5,342 nucleotides of DNA, from contig CAMLOB010000332.1 in assembly GCA_946481475.1 (NCBI GenBank), positions 1-5,342 of the forward strand. The letters run 5' to 3'. Numbering within the stretch: the first letter of the stretch is position 1; the number at the start of each line of letters is the position of its first letter. Of this stretch, positions 1 through 4,700 are shown in pieces. The notes beneath the pieces are model-generated. The model saw only the letters and a list, made by a program, of their open reading frames with translations. It searched no databases and had not been told where the DNA came from. The DNA comes from an uncultured Chlorobiota bacterium (GTDB taxonomy: Bacteria > Bacteroidota > Kapaibacteriia > OLB7). Made by a program: the position numbers and the translations under genes.

Positions 1-190
1 AGTGGTAGAGGATCAGATTGTTCCCGTAGACCCGTCCGACGATTTCGGCGGCAATGCTGAAGAGGATGACGAAGCCGATATAGCCGACCAGCACCCGCTG
101 TCCTTTCGACAGTACGTTCCATCGCACCATCCCGATCACCAGCGGAACGAAGTAGACGGCAAAGCCGATATAGGTCAGAGTCTCTTCCAT
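1..190 (-). CDS. Integral membrane protein, N-terminal fragment (runs off the left edge)
   Basis: The first 63 residues are visible, starting at the ATG at 190-188; the rest lies beyond position 1. Two hydrophobic stretches, about residues 5-22 and 33-52, are separated by a short basic, hydrophilic segment (RWNVLSKGQR). This looks like a multi-pass inner-membrane protein with a cytoplasmic loop between the first two helices. The fragment ends in GNNLILYH. A GNN-x-x-LYH motif after the second helix is, from memory, seen in small multi-pass membrane proteins of unknown function in Bacteroidota, but I cannot confirm the family from 63 residues. The start lies 7 nt after the stop codon of lipoprotein A on the same strand, and no clear Shine-Dalgarno sequence precedes it. 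Co-transcription and translational coupling are therefore likely. The signal is quite clearly coding; the function is unknown. Confidence 0.75.
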   Translation of the reverse strand, partial: MEETLTYIGFAVYFVPLVIGMVRWNVLSKGQRVLVGYIGFVILFSIAAEIVGRVYGNNLILYH

Positions 191-197
191 TCGTTGC

Positions 198-1067
198 TTA
201 TGGGAACGTCAGCGTGAACTTCGGATCTCCGCAGAAGCGGGGACAGGGACGCAGGAAATCGGAACTGTGCTCGAATGTGCCGGGCGTACCTGCCGGGGCG
301 GTTCGTCTGGCCGAGAGGATCAGAGCATGGACCGCATAGCCGTACATGTAGGGATAATCCCTGTGTCCTTTGCTGTTCTCGAAGCAGTAAAGAGTGTCCT
401 GCGGCGAGATGGTGTGGTATCCGAGCACCAGGTAGACCTCCCCGTCGAATCCTGGCTTTCCCGCCTTGTTGATCTCCCCCTGCAACGTGGACATGGGGAG
501 GACATAGGCGTATGTGGGGACGGCAATCTCTTTCTCGATCCCTTCAAAATGGGCCCCCCAGTTGTCGATATATTCCTGCGCCTCGGTCGAATCGATAAAG
601 AACCGTTCGCTCCCGGTATCTACTTTGATAAAGGGTCCATAGCCGGAAGGGAAGACCGTGTCGGTGCCGTCGGCCGTGTAGGGGACAAGAATCATGCAGA
701 GATAGTCCGCCACCTCCGAGAGGCTGGAGATGGAATCCTCAAGTCCGAAGTAGGCTTTCACCCCGGCGTAACACCCTCCTCCGCATCCGGGGGGATCGCT
801 CAGATACTTGCCGAGCGAATCGGCCGGGATGGAAAAACAGAAGTAGTCGGCTGAATCGTTCATGTGTTCGCCGACAAACGTCCGGGCCCAGAGATCGAGC
901 GTTTCGATAAAGACCTGGAAACTGGTGTCCGACCCGGTCAGATCGGAGCATTCGCTCCCGACGACTCCGAAACGAAGAGGGGTTTCCGGAGGAGAGTCTT
1001 TCTCTGCACACGAGAGCAGGAGAAGGACCGGTAGAAGGAAAAGTCGACGGACGAAAGGATACTTCAT
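198..1067 (-). CDS. Lipoprotein A, paralogue of the protein at 1968-2807; function unknown
   Basis: This 289-residue protein starts with a lipoprotein signal: a basic n-region (KYPFVRR), a hydrophobic core (residues 9-18) and the lipobox L-L-S-C with Cys20 as the lipidated residue. The mature protein should be anchored in the cell envelope. The reading frame is open further upstream, but the ATG at 1067 is chosen because AAAGGAGG lies just before it and the signal peptide begins there. Blocks shared with lipoprotein B include GVKAY (102-106), LCMILVPY (123-130), GPFIKV (144-149), GYHTISPQD (216-224) and the C-terminal HSSDFLRPCPRFCGD (267-281). Six non-lipid cysteines align between the two (40, 95, 124, 228, 275, 279), which suggests conserved disulfides outside the cytoplasm. 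The residues after the lipid cysteine read AEKDS. I do not recognise the family and see no catalytic signature. It is probably co-transcribed with the membrane protein downstream. Confidence 0.9.
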   Translation of the reverse strand: MKYPFVRRLFLLPVLLLLSCAEKDSPPETPLRFGVVGSECSDLTGSDTSFQVFIETLDLWARTFVGEHMNDSADYFCFSIPADSLGKYLSDPPGCGGGCYAGVKAYFGLEDSISSLSEVADYLCMILVPYTADGTDTVFPSGYGPFIKVDTGSERFFIDSTEAQEYIDNWGAHFEGIEKEIAVPTYAYVLPMSTLQGEINKAGKPGFDGEVYLVLGYHTISPQDTLYCFENSKGHRDYPYMYGYAVHALILSARRTAPAGTPGTFEHSSDFLRPCPRFCGDPKFTLTFP

Positions 1068-1070
1068 ACA

Positions 1071-1079
1071 ACCTCCTTT
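1071..1079 (-). promoter_or_regulatory. Ribosome binding site of lipoprotein A
   Basis: On the minus strand the sequence reads AAAGGAGGT followed by TGT and then ATG at 1067. It is a near-perfect Shine-Dalgarno sequence with a rather short spacing of four bases after GGAGG. It decides the start over the longer open frame that reaches 1178. Confidence 0.85.
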
Positions 1080-1158
1080 GCGATAGTGGTCTGTGACGGG
1101 TTCGCTCCGCAAGGTACTCAAACCCTTCTTCCGAAAACCGCCGGCCGACCGAAAGCCC

Positions 1159-1167
1159 TTTATATCA
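1159..1167 (-). promoter_or_regulatory. Candidate extended -10 promoter element for lipoprotein A
   Basis: Read on the minus strand this is TGATATAAA, which matches the extended -10 form TG-N-TATAAA. No good TTGACA-like -35 lies 17 bases upstream; the palindromic sequence at 1171-1184 occupies the spacer and -35 area instead. The 5' leader to the ATG at 1067 would be about 85 bases. This is a motif match only, and the Bacteroidota-type -7 box (TAnnTTTG) is not seen here. Confidence 0.35.
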
Positions 1168-1170
1168 GGC

Positions 1171-1196
1171 GCTTCCACGGAAGCATACCCGTGGAA
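1171..1196. promoter_or_regulatory. Overlapping palindromes, candidate operator
   Basis: Two perfect inverted repeats share bases. GCTTCC-AC-GGAAGC occupies 1171-1184, and TTCCACGG (1173-1180) is repeated inverted as CCGTGGAA (1189-1196) with an 8-base spacer. The cluster lies immediately upstream of the candidate -10 of lipoprotein A, between the two divergent genes, which is a usual place for a regulator to act on both. The alternative is a structured leader RNA for the plus-strand transcript. No regulator gene is present in the window. Confidence 0.45.
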
Positions 1197-1327
1197 ATAC
1201 GGGAGGCCGCACGTAGTTCCACCCGTTCTCCATTACCCGCAGAAGCGGTTTACCACAGACGAGCCGAAGGGGAGAACTTTGACCGACACTGGGGACGCAG
1301 CCCCCCTGTTCATCAACCGCCAATAAC

Positions 1328-1335
1328 AAAGGAGG
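1328..1335 (+). promoter_or_regulatory. Ribosome binding site of the MABP-repeat gene
   Basis: AAAGGAGG is followed after 8 bases by the ATG at 1344. This is a strong site at ideal spacing. It fixes the start well downstream of the first possible in-frame start (GTG at 1086), so the product has no N-terminal extension. Confidence 0.9.
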
Positions 1336-1343
1336 CATATCTC

Positions 1344-1802
1344 ATGGCAAATCCCATTACCAACTTCAAGAATCAGGTCGACGATTCCCGGGGACCGATC
1401 CAGGACCCGGGATGGTATTTCTATCCGACCGATACGAACACCGGGGCGGGGGGAAAGTACATCTACATCGGCTGGCAACGGAAGGCGGGGGGAGAGCCGG
1501 TGACGGATCTGGAGTTCAGGGCCTACGACTCGGCGCAGAGCGCCCCGCCGGCCGGCTATCGGTGGACCGGACAGGATCTGAATCAGGGGGCGGGAGGAAA
1601 GTATATCTACATGCTCTGGAAGACCGGGGGGAGTACGCCGCCGATTCTCGGGATCATTCTGGTCGTCACCGACGCCTCGAAGCCGCCGGAGATCGCCGGA
1701 TGGACTTCAATACCTCAGGACGTGAATCAGGGGGCCGGCGGATCATACATCTGGCCTTACTACACAACCTCCGACTATCCGGCCGAGCTGAAGGAAGAGT
1801 AG
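1344..1802 (+). CDS. Stand-alone MABP-type beta-prism protein (three 48-residue repeats)
   Basis: The 152-residue product consists almost only of three internal repeats. The signature D-x-N-x-GAGG-x-Y-I occurs at residues 30-44 (DTNTGAGGKYIYIGW), 78-92 (DLNQGAGGKYIYMLW) and 126-140 (DVNQGAGGSYIWPYY), exactly 48 residues apart each time. Each is preceded by a G-aromatic pair (G23-W24, G71-Y72, G119-W120), and D14, D62 and D110 are also in register. This D-N-GAGG-K-Y-I-Y pattern is the hallmark I know from the MABP domain (MVB12-associated beta-prism). That domain is a threefold pseudosymmetric fold found in the eukaryotic ESCRT-I subunit MVB12, in DENN proteins and in some bacterial MACPF proteins, where it is linked to membrane binding. 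There is no signal peptide or transmembrane segment, so the protein is cytoplasmic or leaves by a non-classical route. Binding of lipid head groups or glycans is inferred from the fold. It is divergent from lipoprotein A and convergent with lipoprotein B. Confidence 0.9.
   Translation: MANPITNFKNQVDDSRGPIQDPGWYFYPTDTNTGAGGKYIYIGWQRKAGGEPVTDLEFRAYDSAQSAPPAGYRWTGQDLNQGAGGKYIYMLWKTGGSTPPILGIILVVTDASKPPEIAGWTSIPQDVNQGAGGSYIWPYYTTSDYPAELKEE
1407..1763 (+). repeat. Three in-phase 144-bp coding repeats of the MABP gene
   Basis: The conserved cores lie at 1431-1475, 1575-1619 and 1719-1763, exactly 144 bp apart. The first two cores are also close at DNA level (a G-rich run followed by GGAAAGTAyATCTACAT). 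The third core is more diverged (SYIWPYY in place of KYIYxxW). The region between cores varies, while length is strictly kept, as expected for blades of a beta-prism. Confidence 0.85.
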
Positions 1803-1879
1803 ACCGGAATCAAGTGACAAGATTCCGCCGGAACGGCACGATTCAAGCATGATCTGTTCACCGGCCGCTGCCGGAGAGA

Positions 1880-1913
1880 AAAAGCCGTCGTCTGTTATCA
1901 GGCGACGGCTTTT
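1880..1913. terminator. Bidirectional rho-independent terminator
   Basis: AAAAGCCGTCG (1880-1890) pairs with CGACGGCTTTT (1903-1913). The stem continues inward through four more pairs (one of them G-U) to a TTAT tetraloop at 1895-1898, giving a 15-bp uninterrupted stem. T-runs follow on the plus strand (TTTTAT) and on the minus strand (TTTTTCTCT). It sits between the convergent MABP gene (stop at 1802) and lipoprotein B (stop at 1968) and should end both transcripts. Confidence 0.9.
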
Positions 1914-1967
1914 ATCAGAACGAGATCGGCGCGACAGCAAAAAAAGGTGTGATACCCCCTTCGCTGT

Positions 1968-2807
1968 TTAATCAGTTGCAAAGATATGGTGGAACTTGGA
2001 ATCACCGCAGAACCGCGGACAGGGTCGGAGGAAATCCGAACTGTGCGCAAACGTTTCTCCCTTCCTGGTCGACAGGATCAGTGCCAGAACTCCATAACCG
2101 TAGGTGTTGATGTTGGCCGGATGCAACCGGGCCGGGGCGTTCTCCAGACAATGGGCGATGTCGTCGGGGCTGATTGTGTGGTATCCGAAGATCATATAGA
2201 CCCGGTGGTCGGCCCCTGCAGCTTGTGCGTAGGTTATTGCCTCCTGAATGGTGAAGGAAGGGATGACAAATGCGTTGATCGGCACGATGATGGAGTCGAT
2301 CAGATTGGAGTCGACGTAGTGATTCGACCAATGCTCGATATAACCGGCCGCAGTTGACGAGTCGACGGGACTGATCGCATTCCCCGGACCGACTTGCAGG
2401 AATGGTCCGCAGTCGCCGGTGAAGGCAACGTCAATGATCGTGCTGTCGTTGGTGACGGTGTGAACGGTATCGACGTAAGGGACCAGAATCAGGCAGAGAT
2501 GCCGGTGAATCTGCTGGGGTGAATCGACCGCCGAGTCGAGAGCAAGATAGGCCTTGACGCCGCCATAGTCGCCGGCCATGCAGGTACTGAATTGATTCGC
2601 AGGGAGAGAAAGGTAGAACTTGCCGGAGTCGACCTTGTATTCCTTCACGAAGTTCTCTCCCCACAGATCACCCGTTTCCGGGAAGAGATGATAGCTGATC
2701 CCCTCCCCCATCAGGTCTGTACACCCGATCGGCCACGATTTTACCGAGTCTTTCGAGTGACATGAGGCAAGACCAAGGATGAGAAGAAGAACGTACGTGC
2801 GTGCCAT
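1968..2807 (-). CDS. Lipoprotein B, paralogue of lipoprotein A; function unknown
   Basis: The 279-residue product has a lipoprotein signal peptide with the canonical lipobox L-A-S-C and Cys16 as lipid attachment site, followed by HSKDS. Lipoprotein A has the same KDS at the same distance. The start ATG at 2807 has GGAGA seven bases upstream. It aligns with lipoprotein A over its whole length: GVKAY (83-87), LCLILVPY (104-111), GPFLQV (134-139), GYHTISPDD (208-216), then C-x-EN (220-223), and a C-terminal block HSSDFLRPCPRFCGD (255-269) that is identical over 15 residues. Cysteines 29, 76, 105, 220, 263 and 267 match those of lipoprotein A. The C-x3-C pair near the C-terminus may form a disulfide or bind a metal; no enzyme motif is seen. 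I do not recognise the family. It is transcribed alone, toward the shared terminator at 1880-1913. Confidence 0.9.
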   Translation of the reverse strand: MARTYVLLLILGLASCHSKDSVKSWPIGCTDLMGEGISYHLFPETGDLWGENFVKEYKVDSGKFYLSLPANQFSTCMAGDYGGVKAYLALDSAVDSPQQIHRHLCLILVPYVDTVHTVTNDSTIIDVAFTGDCGPFLQVGPGNAISPVDSSTAAGYIEHWSNHYVDSNLIDSIIVPINAFVIPSFTIQEAITYAQAAGADHRVYMIFGYHTISPDDIAHCLENAPARLHPANINTYGYGVLALILSTRKGETFAHSSDFLRPCPRFCGDSKFHHIFATD

Positions 2808-2814
2808 GATACAG

Positions 2815-2819
2815 TCTCC
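2815..2819 (-). promoter_or_regulatory. Ribosome binding site of lipoprotein B
   Basis: The minus strand reads GGAGA, then seven bases, then the ATG at 2807. It is weaker than the sites of lipoprotein A and the MABP gene but well placed, and it agrees with the start of the signal peptide. Confidence 0.65.
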
Positions 2820-2836
2820 GTGAGATAGTTGTTGAA

Positions 2837-2853
2837 TCGGATTCAGTCGGATT
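2837..2853. repeat. Direct repeat TCGGATT with 10-bp period upstream of lipoprotein B
   Basis: TCGGATT occurs at 2837-2843 and 2847-2853, one helical turn apart and about 30-46 bases before the lipoprotein B start. Same-face direct repeats of this kind are typical of sites bound by dimeric response regulators, but a 7-bp repeat can arise by chance. A TTGACG on the minus strand at 2862-2867 could be a -35 element, yet no good -10 follows it. Confidence 0.3.
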
Positions 2854-3139
2854 TACTCACCCGTCAATATCCACAGTTCCTTTCGTACCTCTTTCTTTCG
2901 GCCACAACATCACGTAGTTCTCCTCTCACCTTTCCGTAGAAACACGGAGGGCATCCGTATTTCCGTCCGACTGTGATCTCTCAGTAATCATGGCCTGCCT
3001 CGGAGAAAGGGGCCGGATGATGTTGTCCCGTCATGCACCGGCACAACAGACTTCCATTCGTCCTCTTGGCCGGTAATCTTGCGGCAACCGATACGGACCC
3101 CTCGGGAACGACACGGAAACAGGCGGCGGAAACGATCCG

Positions 3140-3194
3140 ACGATACGCTCAAAAGGGGTAAAGTAGGCGGCCCGTCCCCTTCTGAACGTATCGT
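3140..3194. other. Long imperfect inverted repeat (55 nt hairpin)
   Basis: ACGATACG (3140-3147) pairs perfectly with CGTATCGT (3187-3194). Inside it, after a 1x1 mismatch, TCA (3149-3151) pairs with TGA (3183-3185). After another 1x1 mismatch, AAGGGG (3153-3158) pairs with CCCCTT (3176-3181), closing a 17-base loop. In total 17 of 19 opposed positions pair. No T-run follows on either strand, so it is not a simple terminator. It may be a structured leader or small RNA, a large operator, or a remnant of a mobile repeat. Confidence 0.5.
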
Positions 3195-3241
3195 GACAAT
3201 CCTTTCCCTCCGGCAGTAATGATCGGCATTTCGTGAAGCTG

Positions 3242-3249
3242 TAGATTTG
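3242..3249 (+). promoter_or_regulatory. Candidate Bacteroidota-type -7 box for the beta-propeller gene
   Basis: TAGATTTG matches the Bacteroidota promoter consensus TAnnTTTG. The expected TTG-like -33 box about 20 bases upstream is not evident. The leader to the ATG at 3334 would be about 80 bases and would include the hairpin at 3297-3314. It is a motif match only. Confidence 0.3.
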
Positions 3250-3296
3250 GAAACGGGATCAAGCGTTCCCTTTCAAGGTTATTCCGATTTCGGATT

Positions 3297-3314
3297 CCAC
3301 CCCTCCGGGGGTGG
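3297..3314 (+). promoter_or_regulatory. GC-rich hairpin in the leader of the beta-propeller gene
   Basis: CCACCCC (3297-3303) pairs with GGGGTGG (3308-3314) around a TCCG loop, and GGA/TCC can extend it across a two-base bulge. It is followed by TTTAA rather than a long T-run. It lies 19 bases before the start codon, where it could affect translation initiation. It may also be a weak terminator of transcription arriving from upstream. Confidence 0.4.
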
Positions 3315-3333
3315 TCCTTTAACTTGCTCAATC

Positions 3334-4575
3334 ATGTACGGATTCATTCTTCTGCTTCTCCTCTTTCCCGTCGGCGGCATCGCGCAATCGGTTGATCCGG
3401 TTGATGTGGAGGGGACGCCCCGGACAACGTTCTACTCACTCTCCGCACGAGGAGACACGATCTTTGCCGGTACGACCGGTCGGCTGTTCTTCTCCCCGGA
3501 CCGGGGAGAGACGTGGAGTGCAACCAACCCTGTCCGGGAGGAGGCCATATCGGTCGATGCGGTCGCCGCGACGGACGCCGGATGGTTCGTGAGTTGCTTT
3601 GACTTCGGAGTCTACAGAAGCACGGACAAGGGGGAAACGTGGCGCCCCGTCAACAACGGTTTTTTCGGGATTGGTGCCGACATCGTTCAGGATTTCGAGG
3701 TCTGGGAAGGCTATCTCTACGCGGCAACGGACGGAGCCGGAGTCTTCAGGCTTGACCTGTCGAACCCGGTTGCATGGCAACGGTTCGGGGACGAGTTCTA
3801 TCAGAACGTCGCGGAGACGGTTGCCTCGCTTGCTCTTCAGGGGGATCATCTGATTGCCGGTGCCGGAGGGAACGGCCTCATCTTCTCACGGAATCTGAGG
3901 GAGGAGAACTTCTGGAGACCGGTACAGGTAAGAGGTCATATCCTGAGCGTTGCAAACACCGGTGCCGGACTGATCGGGTCATCAAGTCGCTGGGCGTATG
4001 TGAGCTACGATAGCGGGAAGACGTGGAACGAGACCGGGTCGATCAGCATACCCGGCTTCGGGGTTACCGTCGCATCGGTCGGGAGTCGGCAGTCGGAACC
4101 GGTTGCCTACCTTGCCACTGTCGTCGACGCGGGACTGAGCCAGCTCCACCGATCAGGCAACCTTCAGGAGCCGTGGGAATGGTTGGGACCGATTCCGGAA
4201 ACGGTCGGGATGCTTGTCTACGATCACCGACTCTACATGGCCCAATGGGACGGCTTGCGCTATTTGCCGATTGAACCGAGCACGGGAGCGGATCCCGGAC
4301 AGCCGGTTCTTTCCCCTGCCGAACTCGGCATCCCGATTCCCCATCCGGTCACCGGACAGGCGGAGATACCCTATACCATCGATCATGCAGGTGAGGTAAT
4401 GATCGAAGTCACCGATCTTCTCGGTCGCCACCTGACATCGTTGACCGATCACCATGCCCGGCCCGGCCGGAATGTTGTGGTCTGGGAGACAGGAGATCTG
4501 CCGGGAGGACTCTATCTCCTCCGCATGATCCGGGAGGGGATGGTAGTGGCCGGACAGGTTGTGGTTGTGCGTTGA
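3334..4575 (+). CDS. Secreted BNR/Asp-box beta-propeller protein with T9SS type A sorting domain
   Basis: The 413-residue product begins with a hydrophobic signal peptide (residues 1-17, likely cleaved after GIA). The n-region has no basic residue, which is unusual, and no Shine-Dalgarno sequence precedes the ATG. This start is chosen because the signal peptide begins here; the in-frame ATG at 3247 would only add an unconvincing leader. Residues about 30-315 contain beta-propeller repeats with three clear Asp boxes, S-x-D-x-G-x-T-W, at 54-61, 96-103 and 224-231. Such folds occur in sialidases, photosystem II stability factor-like and sortilin-like proteins, but I see no catalytic set, so a binding role is as likely as an enzymatic one. 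Residues about 333-413 form a C-terminal sorting domain of the type IX secretion system: IPHP in the place of YPNP, then EVTDLLGR, LPGGLYLLRM and a final GQVVVVR. The protein should cross the outer membrane and be released or attached at the surface. It ends at the terminator at 4634-4668. Confidence 0.92.
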   Translation: MYGFILLLLLFPVGGIAQSVDPVDVEGTPRTTFYSLSARGDTIFAGTTGRLFFSPDRGETWSATNPVREEAISVDAVAATDAGWFVSCFDFGVYRSTDKGETWRPVNNGFFGIGADIVQDFEVWEGYLYAATDGAGVFRLDLSNPVAWQRFGDEFYQNVAETVASLALQGDHLIAGAGGNGLIFSRNLREENFWRPVQVRGHILSVANTGAGLIGSSSRWAYVSYDSGKTWNETGSISIPGFGVTVASVGSRQSEPVAYLATVVDAGLSQLHRSGNLQEPWEWLGPIPETVGMLVYDHRLYMAQWDGLRYLPIEPSTGADPGQPVLSPAELGIPIPHPVTGQAEIPYTIDHAGEVMIEVTDLLGRHLTSLTDHHARPGRNVVVWETGDLPGGLYLLRMIREGMVVAGQVVVVR

Positions 4576-4633
4576 GGGACAGGAACCATACAGGGGCTGC
4601 ATAACAGTGAAGAAGCCGATGAAGTCGGGCCAT

Positions 4634-4668
4634 AAAAAAGGGAAGGAGGCAGCCCCCTTCCCTTTTTT
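4634..4668. terminator. Bidirectional rho-independent terminator
   Basis: AAAAAAGGGAAGG (4634-4646) pairs with CCTTCCCTTTTTT (4656-4668). Two further G-C pairs form across a single A-C mismatch, closing a small CAG loop. Six T residues end the stem on either strand. It lies between the convergent beta-propeller gene (stop at 4575) and proS (stop at 4701) and should serve both. Confidence 0.92.
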
Positions 4669-4700
4669 GCATTTGGCATTTTTCCTTTTGGTTTTCCTCC

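Larger units (their letters stand above)
1068..1343. other. Divergent intergenic region between lipoprotein A and the MABP gene
   Basis: These 276 bases separate two divergently transcribed genes and must hold both promoters. Visible contents are the two ribosome binding sites at the ends, a candidate extended -10 element for lipoprotein A (1159-1167), an overlapping palindrome cluster (1171-1196), a CACGTAGTTC motif (1210-1219), a small CCGC-AGAA-GCGG hairpin (1237-1248) and GGGG-ACGCAG-CCCC (1291-1304). I found no convincing -35/-10 pair for the plus-strand gene. The open frames crossing the region have no start signal or protein-like composition. Confidence 0.7.
2808..3333. other. Non-coding intergenic region between lipoprotein B and the beta-propeller gene
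   Basis: These 526 bases lie between two divergent genes and contain no open frame with a credible start or composition. The visible elements are a 7-bp direct repeat 10 bp apart (2837-2853), a CACGTAGTTC motif (2911-2920), a small inverted repeat ACGGA-N5-TCCGT (2944-2958), a 55-nt imperfect hairpin (3140-3194), a TAGATTTG box (3242-3249) and a GC-rich hairpin just before the beta-propeller start (3297-3314). I see no tRNA-like cloverleaf and recognise no riboswitch class. The length is generous for two promoters, so a leader RNA or small RNA is possible. Confidence 0.6.

Noticed and set aside
267..854. Plus-strand open frame of 195 codons opposite lipoprotein A
   Set aside because: It is antisense to a gene with a clear signal peptide, SD and paralogue, and it has no RBS or recognisable motif.
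1068..1178. Upstream extension of lipoprotein A to 1178
   Set aside because: The lipoprotein signal peptide and the strong SD both place the start at 1067; an extension would bury the signal sequence.
1291..1304. GGGG-ACGCAG-CCCC as a terminator
   Set aside because: The stem has only four pairs, no T-run follows, and it lies in the leader of the MABP gene where a terminator would be counterproductive.
1086..1343. N-terminal extension of the MABP gene to an in-frame GTG at 1086
   Set aside because: AAAGGAGG at ideal spacing precedes the ATG at 1344, and the extension has arginine- and proline-rich composition unlike the repeat domain.
1431..1763. Reading the MABP repeats as a microsatellite or mobile repeat
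   Set aside because: The period is exact in codons, the conserved positions are structural residues, and the intervening sequence is diverged, so it is protein repeat architecture.
1986..2357. Plus-strand open frame opposite lipoprotein B
   Set aside because: It is a shadow of the paralogue-supported minus-strand gene.
3149..3331. 60-codon minus-strand open frame in the long intergenic region
   Set aside because: It has no SD, starts within the leader hairpin of the divergent gene and shows no protein-like pattern.
2808..3333. tRNA, riboswitch or CRISPR in the long intergenic region
   Set aside because: I found no cloverleaf with a T-loop consensus, no recognised riboswitch core and no regularly spaced repeats.
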